The position numbers and the translations under genes were made by a program. This document shows positions 14,563-24,921 of a DNA stretch of 64,000 nucleotides, one piece after another (within the stretch, counting starts at the first letter, position 1; every line of letters begins with the position of its first letter). The notes under the pieces were generated by a model. It was given only the letters and a program-made list of their open reading frames with translations, ran no database searches and was not told the DNA's origin. Source of the stretch: Vicia villosa (Eukaryota > Streptophyta > Magnoliopsida > Fabales > Fabaceae); NCBI RefSeq assembly GCF_029867415.1, contig NW_026705236.1:811170-875169 (forward strand), given 5' to 3'.

Positions 14563-15805
14563 AAAGGTTTTCGAGCAAGCCCGAAATTGTAAAATGAGAT
14601 TCAATCCGGAAAAATGCACATTTGGCATCCGCGCAGGAAAATTCCTCGGCTTCTACTTAACAGAAAGAGGAATCGAAGCCAACCCGGATAAGTGCAGGGC
14701 CTTCTCAGAATTGCCCACTCCAAATTCGAAAAAGTCAATCCAAACTTTGAACGACATGCTCACGTCGCTATCCAGATTCCTGGCCAAATCCGCGCAGCAT
14801 GCCCTGCCACTATTCAAACTCCTCCGCAAAGAGACCACATTCGAATGGACGGAAGAGTGCAAATGCGCCCTCTCACATCTCAAGCGGACATTATCCAGCC
14901 CACCGGTTTTATCTAGACCAGAAGCTGGAGAAATCTTGTACCTCTATCCCGCCGTAGCCACCGAGGCCGTTAGCGCGGCCTTGATACAAGAAACCTCGGA
15001 AGGCCAGAAACCCATTTACTTCACAGGCAAAGCACTCCAAGGCCCCGAGATCAGATATCAACAGATCGAAAAGGTCAGACTTGCGTTGATAACCGCAACC
15101 CGAAGACTCAGACACTACTTCCTAGCACATACCATAGTCGTACGAACTAAGCAACCTGTAAAACAATTGCTTGCACGCCCTGATCTGGCCGGGAGAATGC
15201 TCTGATGGTCGTTGGAACTCGCAGAGTTCGACATCAAATACGAGGGAAGAAAAGCCCTTAAAGCACAACTCTTGGCAGACTTCGTAGCCGAAATAGCCTT
15301 CCCCGAAACAACAAACAACAACGCCCGAAGATGGACTTTATATGTGGATGGTGCTTCAAGCTCAACCGGCAGCGGAGCGGGGATCATTCTTGAAAACGGA
15401 GAAGGCACCCTCATAGAGGTATCCCTTTCACTATCATTCCCGACATCCAACAACCAAGCAGAACATGAGGCCCTGCTAGCCGGGCTGCGCCTCACAAACG
15501 ACTTAGAAGCCGAAGACATTGAGGTATTCACCGATTCTCAACTGGTCGCATCCCACATCTCGGGCAAATATCAGGTTAAAAGCGAAGCCCTCGCCGAATA
15601 CCTGACCCTCGTGAAAGAAAGGCTGGCCCGATTCAGGAGCGCCAGAGTAAAACACATCCTAAGGGAACACAACGCTCGGGCAGACGTCTTATCAAAACTA
15701 GCGAGCACAAGAAAGAAGGGAGGTAACAGATCCGTAATCCAGGAGATATTACCAAAACCCAGCACCGACATCTCATCCTCCCTCTCACTCGTAAACGCAA
15801 TTTGA
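14456..15805 (+). pseudogene. pol: 3' reverse transcriptase, RNase H and archaeal-type RNase H (broken)
   Basis: After the 14455 frameshift the reverse transcriptase continues with its catalytic YMDD (VYMDDMIVKS, about 14500-14529). The classical gypsy RNase H follows (QTLNDMLTSLSRF to the RRLRHYF region). An in-frame TGA sits at 15203-15205 in the linker. A second RNase H follows: YVDGASSSTGSGAG, then NNQAEHEALLAGL, FTDSQL and HNARADVLSKLA supply the D, E, D, D set. This archaeal-like RNase H is the hallmark of the Tat lineage. Another in-frame TGA (15803-15805) separates it from integrase. Two of the breaks are typical C-to-T products. Confidence 0.94.
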
Positions 15806-15820
15806 GACACATCCTGCTGG

Positions 15821-17047
15821 ATGACCCCCGTGTACAATTACTTAACAAGTGACCTCTTGCCTGCCGATCCGAAAGAGGCCTCCACCATCCGAAGACGAGC
15901 TTGCTCATACGTCTTAGTCGAAAATCGCCTCTATCAGCGAGGATTTTCCATACCTCTCCTCAAATGTATAGACGAGGGCACAATCCCCCACATACTCCGA
16001 GAGATACACGAAGGAATCAACTCCCAACATCTAGGAGGAAGATCACTCGCTCGGAAGGCTCTCCGAGCAGGTTACTATTGGCCGACGATGCAAGACGACG
16101 CCAAAGAATATGTTAAGAGATGCGACAAATGCCAGCGTTTCGGGGACATGCACCTTGCGCCCCCCAACGAACTCAAATCCTTATCATCTCCTTGGCCATT
16201 TGCGTGGTGGGGAATGGATCTCCTCAGTCCGTTCGTGACCGGAAGAAATCAGAACAAATATCTCATAGTTGCGGTCGACTATTTTACCAAATGGATCAAG
16301 GCCGAGCCATTGGCCAAAATCACATCCTTGAACGTACTCCACTTATACAAAAGAAACATCCTCGCCCGGTTCGGGGTACCATTAGCTATCATCACCGACA
16401 ACGGCATCCAGTTCACAGACGGGCGCTTCCAAGAATTCGTCACGAAATTAGGTACGAAACAACATTTCGCGTCAGTCGAGAACCCACAAACGAACGGGCA
16501 AGCAGAGGCCGCCAACAAAGTGATTTTGAGGGGCCTCAAAAGAAGACTAGACGAAATAAAAAGAGGATGGGTAGAAGAGCTGCACAGCGTCCTATGGGCC
16601 TATCGCACTACCCCACATTCCACTACCGGGGAAACCCCCTTCCGACTAACGTACGGGACGGAGGCCGTGATCCCCGTCGAAATACATGTGCCCTCTAGAC
16701 GCATCGAAGAGCCACTCGAGACAGAGGGTAACACCGATGCAATCAGAGAAGAGCTCAACCTGGTCGAAGAAATTCGCACTGGAGCCGCTCTACGCGAAGC
16801 TTCACTTAAGCAAAAAATTGCCCTAAGACATGACGCTAAGGTCATTAAACGAGAATTTAAAATAGACAACCTAGTTCTAAAAAGAAACCACAAAGATTCC
16901 CGAGAGGGCAAACTGGTCGCGAATTGGGAAGGCCCCTATCGTGTCCGGGCAAAGACAGAAAACGGGGCATATTACTTAGAGAATTTGCAAGGAGAAGAAC
17001 TCGCTCGACCCTGGAACGCCGAAAAGCTTAAACAATATTACAATTAA
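15821..17047 (+). CDS. int: Retrotransposon integrase (uninterrupted segment of pol)
   Basis: This 408-residue segment is normally part of the pol polyprotein rather than an independent gene. It has an H-x-H and C-x2-C zinc finger (about residues 45-105, ending RCDKCQRF). The DDE core includes WWGMDLL, TDNGIQF and NGQAEAANKV, with the expected spacing. A C-terminal region with NWEGPYRV completes it. No stop occurs inside it, but it lies behind several upstream breaks, so it would need its own start or readthrough. It inserts the cDNA of gypsy elements into the nucleus. The methionine at 15821 is only the first in frame after the upstream TGA. Confidence 0.93.
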   Translation: MTPVYNYLTSDLLPADPKEASTIRRRACSYVLVENRLYQRGFSIPLLKCIDEGTIPHILREIHEGINSQHLGGRSLARKALRAGYYWPTMQDDAKEYVKRCDKCQRFGDMHLAPPNELKSLSSPWPFAWWGMDLLSPFVTGRNQNKYLIVAVDYFTKWIKAEPLAKITSLNVLHLYKRNILARFGVPLAIITDNGIQFTDGRFQEFVTKLGTKQHFASVENPQTNGQAEAANKVILRGLKRRLDEIKRGWVEELHSVLWAYRTTPHSTTGETPFRLTYGTEAVIPVEIHVPSRRIEEPLETEGNTDAIREELNLVEEIRTGAALREASLKQKIALRHDAKVIKREFKIDNLVLKRNHKDSREGKLVANWEGPYRVRAKTENGAYYLENLQGEELARPWNAEKLKQYYN

Positions 17048-17470
17048 GACCACAAGTGCGCCCTGGTACACGCCGAGCACCTATAGATGAAACGAAACGA
17101 CAGAAGCCTGCTCTATTAATCGAACAGACTCCTTGTCCTTCGGGGGCCCCGAGTACCGAGCATCCCCGTCGTAAACAAGTACCATGATGGCAGAACACCC
17201 TGCTCGCGAAGGGACCGTTCACGCCATGAGCCCCGGAACTCAATACAACGAAATCCGAGACTCACCATATGCCAGGCACACGTCCCCGGCAATCGACCAC
17301 AGTTCCATACACTGGGCGATCAATACATCATAAGTTGCGCAAATCTTCATAAAATGCAACATAAATACATAAAGGGACAGCAACAGTGTTTTATTCATCA
17401 TTAACAAAGAATTACAAAACAAACAATTAAGAAGAAAACACTTTATTCCTCCCGAGTGAGCGTACTGATA
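17048..17470 (+). other. Spacer between integrase and the antisense genes
   Basis: No coding sequence is recognised. It separates the pol stop from the minus-strand open frames, and a terminator or polyadenylation region for the antisense transcript may lie here. Confidence 0.4.
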
Positions 17471-17482
17471 CCAATCTTCATC

Positions 17483-17674
17483 TCACTCGGTCTCGGAACC
17501 ATCCGCATCAATCACAACTCTCACACCAGTCTCCCGAGCACGAGCATCCGAACTCAAAGAGCCACGAGAGCGAGAAGCAGAGTCAAACGAAGCCTTCTTC
17601 TTCTCGTTCACCTTCTTCACCCCACGGGAACACGAGGTTGAGGATACCTTTTTCTTGTTAGCTCCACCCATCCC
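17483..17674 (-). CDS. Small basic antisense ORF, possible separate exon
   Basis: Starts at an ATG just after a strong minus-strand acceptor (TTCATTTCTTCGCAG, about 17677-17691). It encodes about 62 residues, first Lys-rich (GANKKKVSS, VNEKKKAS), then Ser/Arg, ending in an acidic tail (DADGSETE). I do not recognise it. It may be the last exon of the antisense gene or an independent small gene of the element. No function is assigned. Confidence 0.35.
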   Translation of the reverse strand, partial: GMGGANKKKVSSTSCSRGVKKVNEKKKASFDSASRSRGSLSSDARARETGVRVVIDADGSETE

Positions 17675-17967
17675 TGCGAAGAAATGAAGAAAGAGAGGTC
17701 CATAAGACCTCCTTTTATAAGGGAAGAAGGGGAACAATAATCTTGGGAAACAAATGTGCCGTTAAGGAATAAAGACATTGGAAAATGATAACGCATCTCC
17801 CAAAAAACTCATAACGCACGCGCACAAGTCCCAAAGAAAATCACAACAGCGTTAAAAACTAAGTACGTTTAAAATAAAAGCGGGCAAACAGCCCGAAAAT
17901 GTGCCCAACTACGGCCATATAGACCGAGCTGGTATATTGTACGTACATGATCAAAACGGGGGGCATA

Positions 17968-17980
17968 CCCCCCCCCCCCC
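17968..17980. repeat. C13 homopolymer
   Basis: A run of 13 C inside the retrotransposon, between the antisense coding segments. Worth re-reading for base-calling error. Confidence 0.9.
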
Positions 17981-18038
17981 AGAAAAACAACATTACAAAA
18001 TAACGGGCACGCAGGCCCCACACTTAGACAGAAAAACC

Positions 18039-20089
18039 TCAAACACCTTCCTCAACTTGGGCTTCCTCGGCTCCCTGGATCACGGGCCCCTCCCCGAAGG
18101 CTGGAGAAAAAATCTTGTCGCCCTCCACACGGTAATAAGGCCCGGTGCCTTCGACCGCCAACTCCACCCCCGGATTCTTCAATTTAAATTGGACTATAGT
18201 AGAGTTGTAGGTATCCTCGGCAGCCGCCACACAATCGCTCCCCAAGACTCTGATATATTGAATCAATTCTGCCCGGGTTAAAAGAGCCCTCTCCTCTTCC
18301 GATTCATCCTCAACAAGAGTCTGAAAACGACGAAGAGATGCCTCCTTAACCGAAGAAGACATCATTGTTCCATACAAAGTCCTGGAGAGCAAGGTGTACT
18401 GACCTTGCACATCCATCAGAGCAGCCTCCTTTTGGGCCAGCCGAGCCTTCACCGTGTCCAGTTCCTCGCCATGTTCCCTCGGCAATCAGTCCTTCTCCTC
18501 CAAGACAGATGCACTCATCTTGACTTGCTCCTGAAGCAACTTCGCCGCTTCCGCTGACAAAGGCGCCGAGCGAGCATAGAGAGTGGCCATTTCTAGAAGA
18601 CGGACCACGGCCGAAGCATCCTGCACAAGGAACCTCTGACGAACAGAAGGATCCAAACCTTCAATATGCAAAGATTCAGCATGCGGAATAGTCAACGAAG
18701 GACCACCTTCAAAGAACTTGGGATGAAGAAAGCAAGAAGGAAGGGTGAAAATGTCAGCAGCTCATCCTAAGTAAGATCCGCGACTTCAGTTCTCTGGCGC
18801 TTGCGACAGACCAAGGCATCCGGATCAGGCTCTGGGCGGAGAGGAGAAGGAAGAACCGTGACTGGCCTCAAGGATTCACCCTGATCTGGAGTCCTGGAAG
18901 GGGAACCAGGAACGCCCACAGAGGAAGAAGAAGCACCCGACCCAACAATCGGGAACCTTTGCACAGCTGCCAACCGAGGACCTGCACTCTTCTTAACAAT
19001 TCCCTTCAACTTGCTGGCTTGCCTCAGCATCCGGTCATGACGGGCGCGATCCATTGACTCTGCGAAAAGAAAAGGAAAAAACGTGAGAATTCTGCCCCTC
19101 ATAAAACCAGTAAGGAGAGAAGCTACTAAAACAACAAAGAGCTAAAAACAAAACAACTTAAAGATGATACCCTAATAAGCAAACACTCCCTCGTCGGTAC
19201 CCCCGGCTAGAAGCTCCTTAATACTAATCACCCCTGGCTCTCTGATCGGCTCCCCGTCATCACCAAGGACAGGTACCCCCGAGCGGTCCACCTTAGCAAC
19301 AACAGGAAGACCCTGCACAAACTGCTGAAGAGCAGCATAATCCCTTCGAGCATCATCGTCTAAGTCCGAAAGCCGGGTGATGTATTGGTCTGTCCCATAC
19401 CTAAAGTGGTCTCGCGACCAGAAAAACCTGAACTTATACCGACGAGAGGTGACGGACTCCCCAATATCATTGAACACCGGACGGCCATTAACATCCAAAG
19501 TCGGCACGCGATCAAAGACACTTTCCCGAGCTTCCCGAGTGTGAGGGCGGATGAGGAAAAAGCGGGACTTATAGCCCTTTAAAGAGTCAGAATAAGGCTT
19601 GAAAACCTTTCTGGACTGCTTCAGAGACACCCATCCATAGCGGCCGTCCTTCACCGTGCGCTGAACACAAAATATATAGAAAAACAGAGAAAGCATCGCC
19701 GCTATCTTCAAATGGGCACAAACCAATTCAAAGGCCCGAATAAAAGCAATTGAATTAGGATGAAGCTGCCCAGGGGCCACCTCCAAATGGTTGAGCACCG
19801 CCACTTGGAATTCAGTAAAAGGGGCACGAAAACCCATTTCCCGGAACACCACCTCGTACATAGGAATTAAATCGGGGGTGTACACATCACAGATTCGATC
19901 GTCTTCGGCCGGAATAAGAACCGACCACCCTTCACCCACCTCGGTGAAAATATCAGAATCATCTTCCAGAAAATAACTCTCTATGTCCAGTGCCTCCTGA
20001 TGCACTCAGGCCCGCTGAGGCGCCTCTTGCTGGGCAGGAGGGGTCGAGGACGACGAATCCGACGCCATCGGACGAGTTTCATCGGCCAT
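18039..20089 (-). pseudogene. Antisense accessory gene of Tat element (broken)
   Basis: On the minus strand an ATG at 20089 follows an acceptor (TTTCAG) and opens a frame. An N-terminal Ser-rich tail is cut by TGA at 20006-20008; about 277 uninterrupted residues follow (19172-20005). That block resembles the plant putative gypsy-type transposon/transposase family: FREMGFRAPFTEFQ, LNHLEVAPGQLHPNSI and FRFFWSRDHF. A TAG ends it next to a possible donor. After an acceptor near 19070, a second exon carries a Ser/Pro linker (18767-19062). The rest (18039-18695) has an in-frame TGA at 18486-18488 and is predicted coiled-coil (KARLAQKEAALMDVQ), then an acidic end. Antisense ORFs between pol and the 3' LTR are known in Tat elements; their role is unknown. 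Confidence 0.75.
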
Positions 20090-20095
20090 TTTCAC

Positions 20096-20539
20096 CTGAA
20101 ACACATGAGAGAACAGTGAATTCGACAATCGAATCAAATCCACCCTTCCACCATTGTCCAGAGTGAAAGGGCACGTCAACGACCCATAGACCAGATGAAC
20201 CACGTCCCTGCCCCTCCGTAAACACAAAATTCCGAGCCAGACAAAGTTCGCGCCCGGGAAAAGGGCAAAAACGCAGAACATCTAACTATGACGCAGAAAA
20301 CACCAAAAGCATAGTCAAACATCTTTCAACAGTACAAAAAGCTGGAATCTAAAGATAAAATCATCAAAACGCCGCCGTGGACGACGGAGAAACCCCATAT
20401 CTCCGCCATACGCCACCACACTCATCATCTATCCTCATCAAAATCTTCCTAAAAAACCTACCCTAACCACATGCAATCAGGTTCTATACAGTGATCGAAG
20501 CATAAAAATATAAAACGAAAGGATTAAAAGGTAACTTAC
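20096..20539 (-). other. Predicted 5' UTR intron of the antisense gene
   Basis: The minus strand shows a consensus donor (CCT then GTAAGTTACC, from 20539) and an acceptor TTTCAG ending at 20096, 7 bases before the antisense ATG. Length 444 nt. This supports a real spliced antisense transcript rather than a chance open frame. Confidence 0.6.
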
Positions 20540-20661
20540 AGGTACGATTTTGAGGAAAGACTGAAGAATATGTAACGAACACCACTGCAAGAAGAAAGGC
20601 CGGCGAAGAGAGAACGAAGCAACTGAAACTTGAAAAGTTTGGAAAAATGAGGGTTGTTCTC

Positions 20662-20669
20662 TATTTATA
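20662..20669 (-). promoter_or_regulatory. TATA box of the antisense gene
   Basis: The minus strand reads CTATAAATAGAG, almost the same as the LTR TATA context (CCTATAAATAGCCC). It lies about 120 bp upstream of the UTR intron donor, a sensible distance for a short 5' UTR exon. No second core promoter was found nearby. Confidence 0.6.
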
Positions 20670-20939
20670 GGCTACTTAAATCCCCTCACGCGCCGTACGT
20701 GCCAGATTATGCAGAGGGATGGTCATCATTAACCCTACTGCCTAGGTAATTGATTGCCTATCATTTCGCATTTAATGCAACGTTCCCAATCACCAGCTTT
20801 TCAGAAACAACACGCTTCCTCACTCCCGACCTGACTCTTCCTCTCCTCGGAAATAAACGGCCTACCTCCCTCGGATAGACAGGGCACGGACCCTCGAATC
20901 AACTTCCTATAAGTCGTCACTCCTCTGCCCGGAAGCAAC

Positions 20940-20953
20940 GACTTGGGGGCTCC
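20940..20953 (+). other. Polypurine tract
   Basis: ACTTGGGGGCTCC directly precedes the right LTR. It is the expected plus-strand priming site. Confidence 0.75.
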
Positions 20954-21364
20954 TGTTCTGGACCGGCCCAATCCAATCAATTGGGCCATTCCCGCCTTCG
21001 GCCCAATACGCTTCAGAACGCACGTGGTGGCTTCCATCCGACCGGACTGGACAAACGTGCCAAGTAACCGACCACGAGGACCCCTCGTGCTCGGTAAACA
21101 ACCAGTCCACACATCTCCTGAATATCTGCCCTAAAAGGAGGCGTCCAATCCGTTCCAAACATCCTATAAATAGCCCTCTACATACAGAGGGCAAGGTAAT
21201 CTTTTCTTACCACTAAAACCCTATTACATTGTTGTACCTTGTGGAATACGTACTTACTTTGGCATCGGAGTGCCTTGCAGGTACAACACCTTTTTCTCCA
21301 TATTTGTCATCCCGAACTTCAAGCCTTCATTGTTGCCGGCCATCTGATCTGCTCTGTAAGATCA
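20954..21364 (+). repeat. Right LTR of Tat element
   Basis: 411 bp, collinear with 10845-11255 with no indels and 8 substitutions. Ends GATCA and is followed by ATTTC, close to the left flank ATTTT. Confidence 0.97.
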
Positions 21365-21464
21365 ATTTCATTAAACCATGTCTTGCAATTTCAATATCTA
21401 AGGGGGCGTTTGTTTTTACTTTTAAGAATGTAGGGAGAAATATTGTTCATTCCAATGTTTGTTT

Positions 21465-21714
21465 TAGGGGTGACAAACGGGCATGCCCGTCCCATTTAGG
21501 CCCGCCCCGCAAAAGCCTGCGGGCATTGAATCTTGTAGGTCTAAAAATTGTAAAATTGTATGAAAAAACTAATGCCCGCAAAAGCCCGCAAAAAAACAGG
21601 TGAGACGGGACGGACACATTAAAGGGAGTGGGCCTAAAACCTTGCCCTGTCCCGCGTAAAAGTGCGGGCAAAACAGGATTTCTCCACGGGCCGGGCCCGT
21701 TTTTGCCACCCTTA
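21465..21714. mobile_element. hAT-type MITE with 8-bp target duplication
   Basis: 250 bp. Ends are TAGGGGTGACAAACGGGC and the complement of TAAGGGTGGCAAAAACGGGC. Flanks are GTTTGTTT (21457-21464) and GTTTATTT (21715-21722), seven of eight identical. The interior is rich in GCCCGC repeats. An eight-base duplication and TAGGG-type ends indicate the hAT superfamily. A decayed relative lies in intron 2 of the minus-strand kinase (27032-27172). Confidence 0.85.
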
Positions 21715-21722
21715 GTTTATTT

Positions 21723-22180
21723 TAAGTTTTAAGAAATCATGCTGAAGAATTTTTTATTCACAAGAATTTATTTTGCACATAGTTTCATCACTTTTTATTC
21801 CTATGCTATAGGATGAAAATGTTAATTTCTATGAGAATAAAAACTAACCATCTATAATTTCATACTTCTAAATATTTTAATTCATTTATTTTTATTTTAA
21901 AATTTAAATTAAATATATTTTATAAATATAGAACCTAATTTACTGACTAAACATGTACGAGAATAATATTCTCATGAGATTTAGTCTATTTTTTGTTTTT
22001 TTGGTACAAGAAAAAAATTCGTCGTTAATGAATGAAGAAAACAACATTATTGAACAACAAGCCGTTATTATCATTGAAGATTGAAGTCGAAGGAAGACAA
22101 TGTAATTCTATTCTTCTGTTGCCTTTTCTTGACTACCAACTTCACGCTTCTTCCCTTCCGTGTTCTTCCTTTTACCCAAA
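21723..22180. promoter_or_regulatory. Upstream region of the PBL19/PCRK1-like gene
   Basis: AT-rich DNA between the MITE and the kinase start. The last 150 bases before the ATG are less AT-rich and C/T-rich, as expected of a 5' UTR. No clear TATA box could be fixed. The MITE and retrotransposon end within 820 bp of the ATG, so promoter sequence beyond that is transposon-derived. Confidence 0.4.
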
Positions 22181-24921
22181 ATGAAGTGCTTCCATTTCTC
22201 CAACGGAGGATCAGAGAAACGAGGAGTCGTAGCCGAAGACGAAGAAGGTTCAGCCTCAAGCTCAAGAGGCTCACGCGTCTCATGGGCGCGTTCCCTAAGC
22301 TTAATGGACTCACGCCGTTCCGAATACGACTCCGATTCAAGAGACTTCTCCGACACGCTCGGCTTCCACGAGTTTCTCTCTCAACGCCGTGCCAATCACC
22401 TCGTTCTCTTCTCTTTCTCTGACCTTAAAACCGCCACTCGCGGCTTCAATAGAGCTCTCTTGATCGGCGAAGGTGGCTTCGGGTCTGTCTATAGAGGAAC
22501 CTTAAATCATCACTCTCATCGTTCCCAAATTGATGTTGCTGTTAAACAATTGAATCGTAACGGTCACCAGGCATGCTCAATTTATCCCTCTTCATTCAAC
22601 AATTTTCATAAATAATTGTTTTAGGTCAAATAGTCTAGTGGAGATGTCGTGGGTTTGAATTCGCCCATGTAGTCTGATGTTCCTGCACAGCTATCAACTG
22701 GGCTGATTTAACAGGACCATATACCTTTTTTTTTTAGTTTGTTGTGTTTTGTGGTTATAATGGGGCTTTTTTTTGTTTGTGTTGAAATTCTAGTTTTCAG
22801 GGGCATAAGGAGTGGATTAATGAAGTGAATTTGTTAGGGGTGATTAAGCATCCGAATTTGGTAAGGTTGGTTGGTTATTGTGCTGAAGATGATGAAAGAG
22901 GGATTCAGAGGCTTTTGGTTTATGAGTTTATGCCTAATAAGAGCTTGGAGGATCATCTTTTGGCTCGTGTTCCTTCATCGGTTCTTTCTTGGATTACGAG
23001 ATTGAAGATTGCTCAAGATGCAGCTCGTGGTTTGGCTTACCTACATGAAGAAATGGATTTTCAGGTATGGTAGGGCAAATTGTAGTTGTTTTGTTAGATA
23101 CTGTGATAGTGCGAGCAGTTGGTTTGGCTTTAGGTTTTAGGTCTATGTTCATTTTTTTTTTTGTTGCCAATGGGACCGATTGTTATGCTATGTGTAGTGG
23201 ATGTTTGGCTAGGGTAAGTGTTTGACGGATGATCTTTGATTGTGCTAAGTTAGAGAATCTGTTTCCTTGATATAGTTGGTACAAAACTTTTGACAACAAT
23301 TATCAAAGTGAAGGTATTGCTTTAGACCAAATGGAGGTGGTTTGGGTTTTGCCGTTTGGGCAGAGAATCCGTTTTTAAAATTGGTTTTAAGGTAAAGCCA
23401 AACACTACTAGAGCAGAATCCCTTTTAGGGGGAGAGGGGAAATTATTTGTGGGTGTACAAGTAACAACCAAATGCACAAACAATCACGCTGAAAATCTTT
23501 GATGAGGATTTACAATAAATGGGTTTTTAAAACCTCTTAGTGAACATTAGTCAAAAAAAAAAAAAAAAAACCTCTTAGTGAACTCTTGGTGAGTGAAGCA
23601 AACATTTCATGTGTGGGCACACTGTGTGAGTCTGTGTGTTTTAAGTAGCTTCTACGTTGAATTAGAAATGTGGAACAGTTAACAAAAGCATGTTACTTGG
23701 CTTTCTCATTTGGATTTTTAACCGTGCTCTATAGAAAAGAGTCCTTGTGCTCTTACCATAACTTAATTCATTTTAATTTTGATTCATGGTTCCCACTTTG
23801 GATGTCTTTTTTATTTGGCCACTCTCGCCAGCTAATATCTCTAGACGACTCTGGTAGTAATAAAATACTGATTCCCTTTGTATCTGATGCAGCTAATATT
23901 TCGAGATTTTAAAACATCCAACATCTTGCTGGATGAGGACTTCAATGCAAAGCTTTCAGATTTTGGACTCGCTAGGCAAGGACCCTCAGAAGGGTCTGGC
24001 TATGTTTCAACAGCAGTAAGAAAATGTCTATCTTTTAGAGAAAAAGTCATTACACTCTTCTTTTTTATTTTGACAGGAAAAATAAAAATCGAGCTGTACT
24101 CTACTTTTAAGTATACCATAATGATAGAAAATTGACAATATTGCATGATAGCATTAGATGATTACAATAACATGCTGGGAAGCTTATCTTAAACATATTA
24201 CTTATATTTTTAACTATACTCTTTGCTGAATTGAGTTTCATAAGTTCATATTGCTAGTTGGAATTCTGAACTCTAAACCTTTGTTTGTAACCCAATCTAG
24301 ATATTCTACTGATATGCAAAATGAATGACTTATTTTTTCTTTACAAAGGTTGTTGGCACCATAGGATATGCTGCACCAGAGTATGTTCATACTGGTAAGC
24401 TGACTGCTAAGAGTGATGTCTGGAGCTTTGGCGTAGTTCTTTATGAGCTTATCACTGGGAGGAGAGCCGTAGAAAGAAACTTACCTAGAAATGAACAAAA
24501 GCTTTTGGAGTGGGTAAGATCTTATGTATCGGATTCTAAGAAGTTCCATCATATTGTCGATCCTCGGCTTGAGGGACAGGATTGCACCAAATCAGCTCAA
24601 AAACTTGCAATCCTAGCAAACAAGTGTCTAATGAAGCAGCCAAGGTCTCGCCCAAAAATGAGCGAGGTGGTTGAGATTCTTGACAACATTATCAACGAGA
24701 CCGTTCCTGCGGATGAATGCATTTCCCAAGCTGTTGCAGAAACTGGAGAAGGAAAAGAAGTAAATTTATCTGTAGAGGATGCCGAGAGGGAACCAGCTAA
24801 ACAGGGGAGTAGTTATCTGAAGAAGGTTATTGAATTCAGAGACATGGTCAGCTTAAGAAATAAATCCATTGGAAGATTTGATTGGAAAAGTTGGGCACCT
24901 GGCCTTGTAAGAACTTGGTGA
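22181..24921 (+). CDS. PBL19-like: PBL19/PCRK1-like receptor-like cytoplasmic kinase, class VII
   Basis: Four exons: 22181-22570, 22801-23064, 23893-24015 and 24349-24921. All junctions are phase 0 and give 449 residues. The MKCF start is shared by PCRK/PBL19 kinases and is the first in-frame ATG. After a Ser-rich N-terminus, the kinase has GEGGFG (96-101), VAVK Lys122, alpha-C Glu138, FRDFK with Asp223, DFG (241-243), APEY (268-271) and SDVWSFG (281-287). All catalytic residues are present, so it should be active. HRD appears as FRD, normal in this class. Such kinases relay signals from pattern-recognition receptors at the plasma membrane; a role in immunity is inferred. The first intron begins GC. 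The gene is convergent with the pseudokinase at 25765. Confidence 0.95.
22571..22800 (+). other. Intron 1, GC-AG type
   Basis: Exon 1 must end at CACCAG to join GHKEW in frame, so the intron starts GCATGC and ends TTTTCAG. No GT donor in reach keeps the frame: the GT at 22563 gives a stop, and the one at 22624 lies after a stop. A SINE-like insert occupies much of the intron. Confidence 0.75.
22622..22740 (+). mobile_element. Possible tRNA-derived SINE in intron 1
   Basis: Contains a TAGTCTAGTGGAG box-A-like motif, then GTGGGTTTGAATTCGCC, close to the pol III B box. A short unrelated body ends in a T-run at about 22727-22736. Layout and length suit a tRNA-related SINE. No target duplication was identified. 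Confidence 0.45.
23529..23583. mobile_element. Minimal poly(A) retroposition scar in intron 2
   Basis: ATTAGTC followed by 18 A lies between two copies of CCTCTTAGTGAAC (the match extends into the A-run). A few bases plus poly(A) inside a 13-17 bp duplication is what an extremely 5'-truncated LINE/SINE insertion leaves. A parallel case is at 38289-38346. Confidence 0.7.

Larger units (their letters stand above)
10845..21364 (+). mobile_element. Tat-lineage Ty3/gypsy LTR retrotransposon with antisense gene
   Basis: A 10,520-bp element with two 411-bp LTRs (TG...CA). I count 8 differences between the LTRs (about 2 percent), so it is young. The flanking 5-mers are ATTTT (10840-10844) and ATTTC (21365-21369), a near-perfect target duplication. 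A primer binding site at 11257 follows the left LTR, and a polypurine-rich ACTTGGGGGCTCC precedes the right LTR. Order on plus is gag, protease, reverse transcriptase, RNase H, a second archaeal-type RNase H and integrase; a minus-strand gene then lies between integrase and the 3' LTR. The extra RNase H and antisense gene place it in the Tat lineage. Coding is broken by three in-frame TGA codons and two frameshifts, so the copy is not autonomous. Confidence 0.96.

Noticed and set aside
16120..16698. 192-codon open frame
   Set aside because: Out-of-frame shadow of the retrotransposon integrase.
22564..22625. GT donors for kinase intron 1
   Set aside because: The GT at 22563 gives a stop after joining, and the one near 22624 lies beyond an in-frame TAA.
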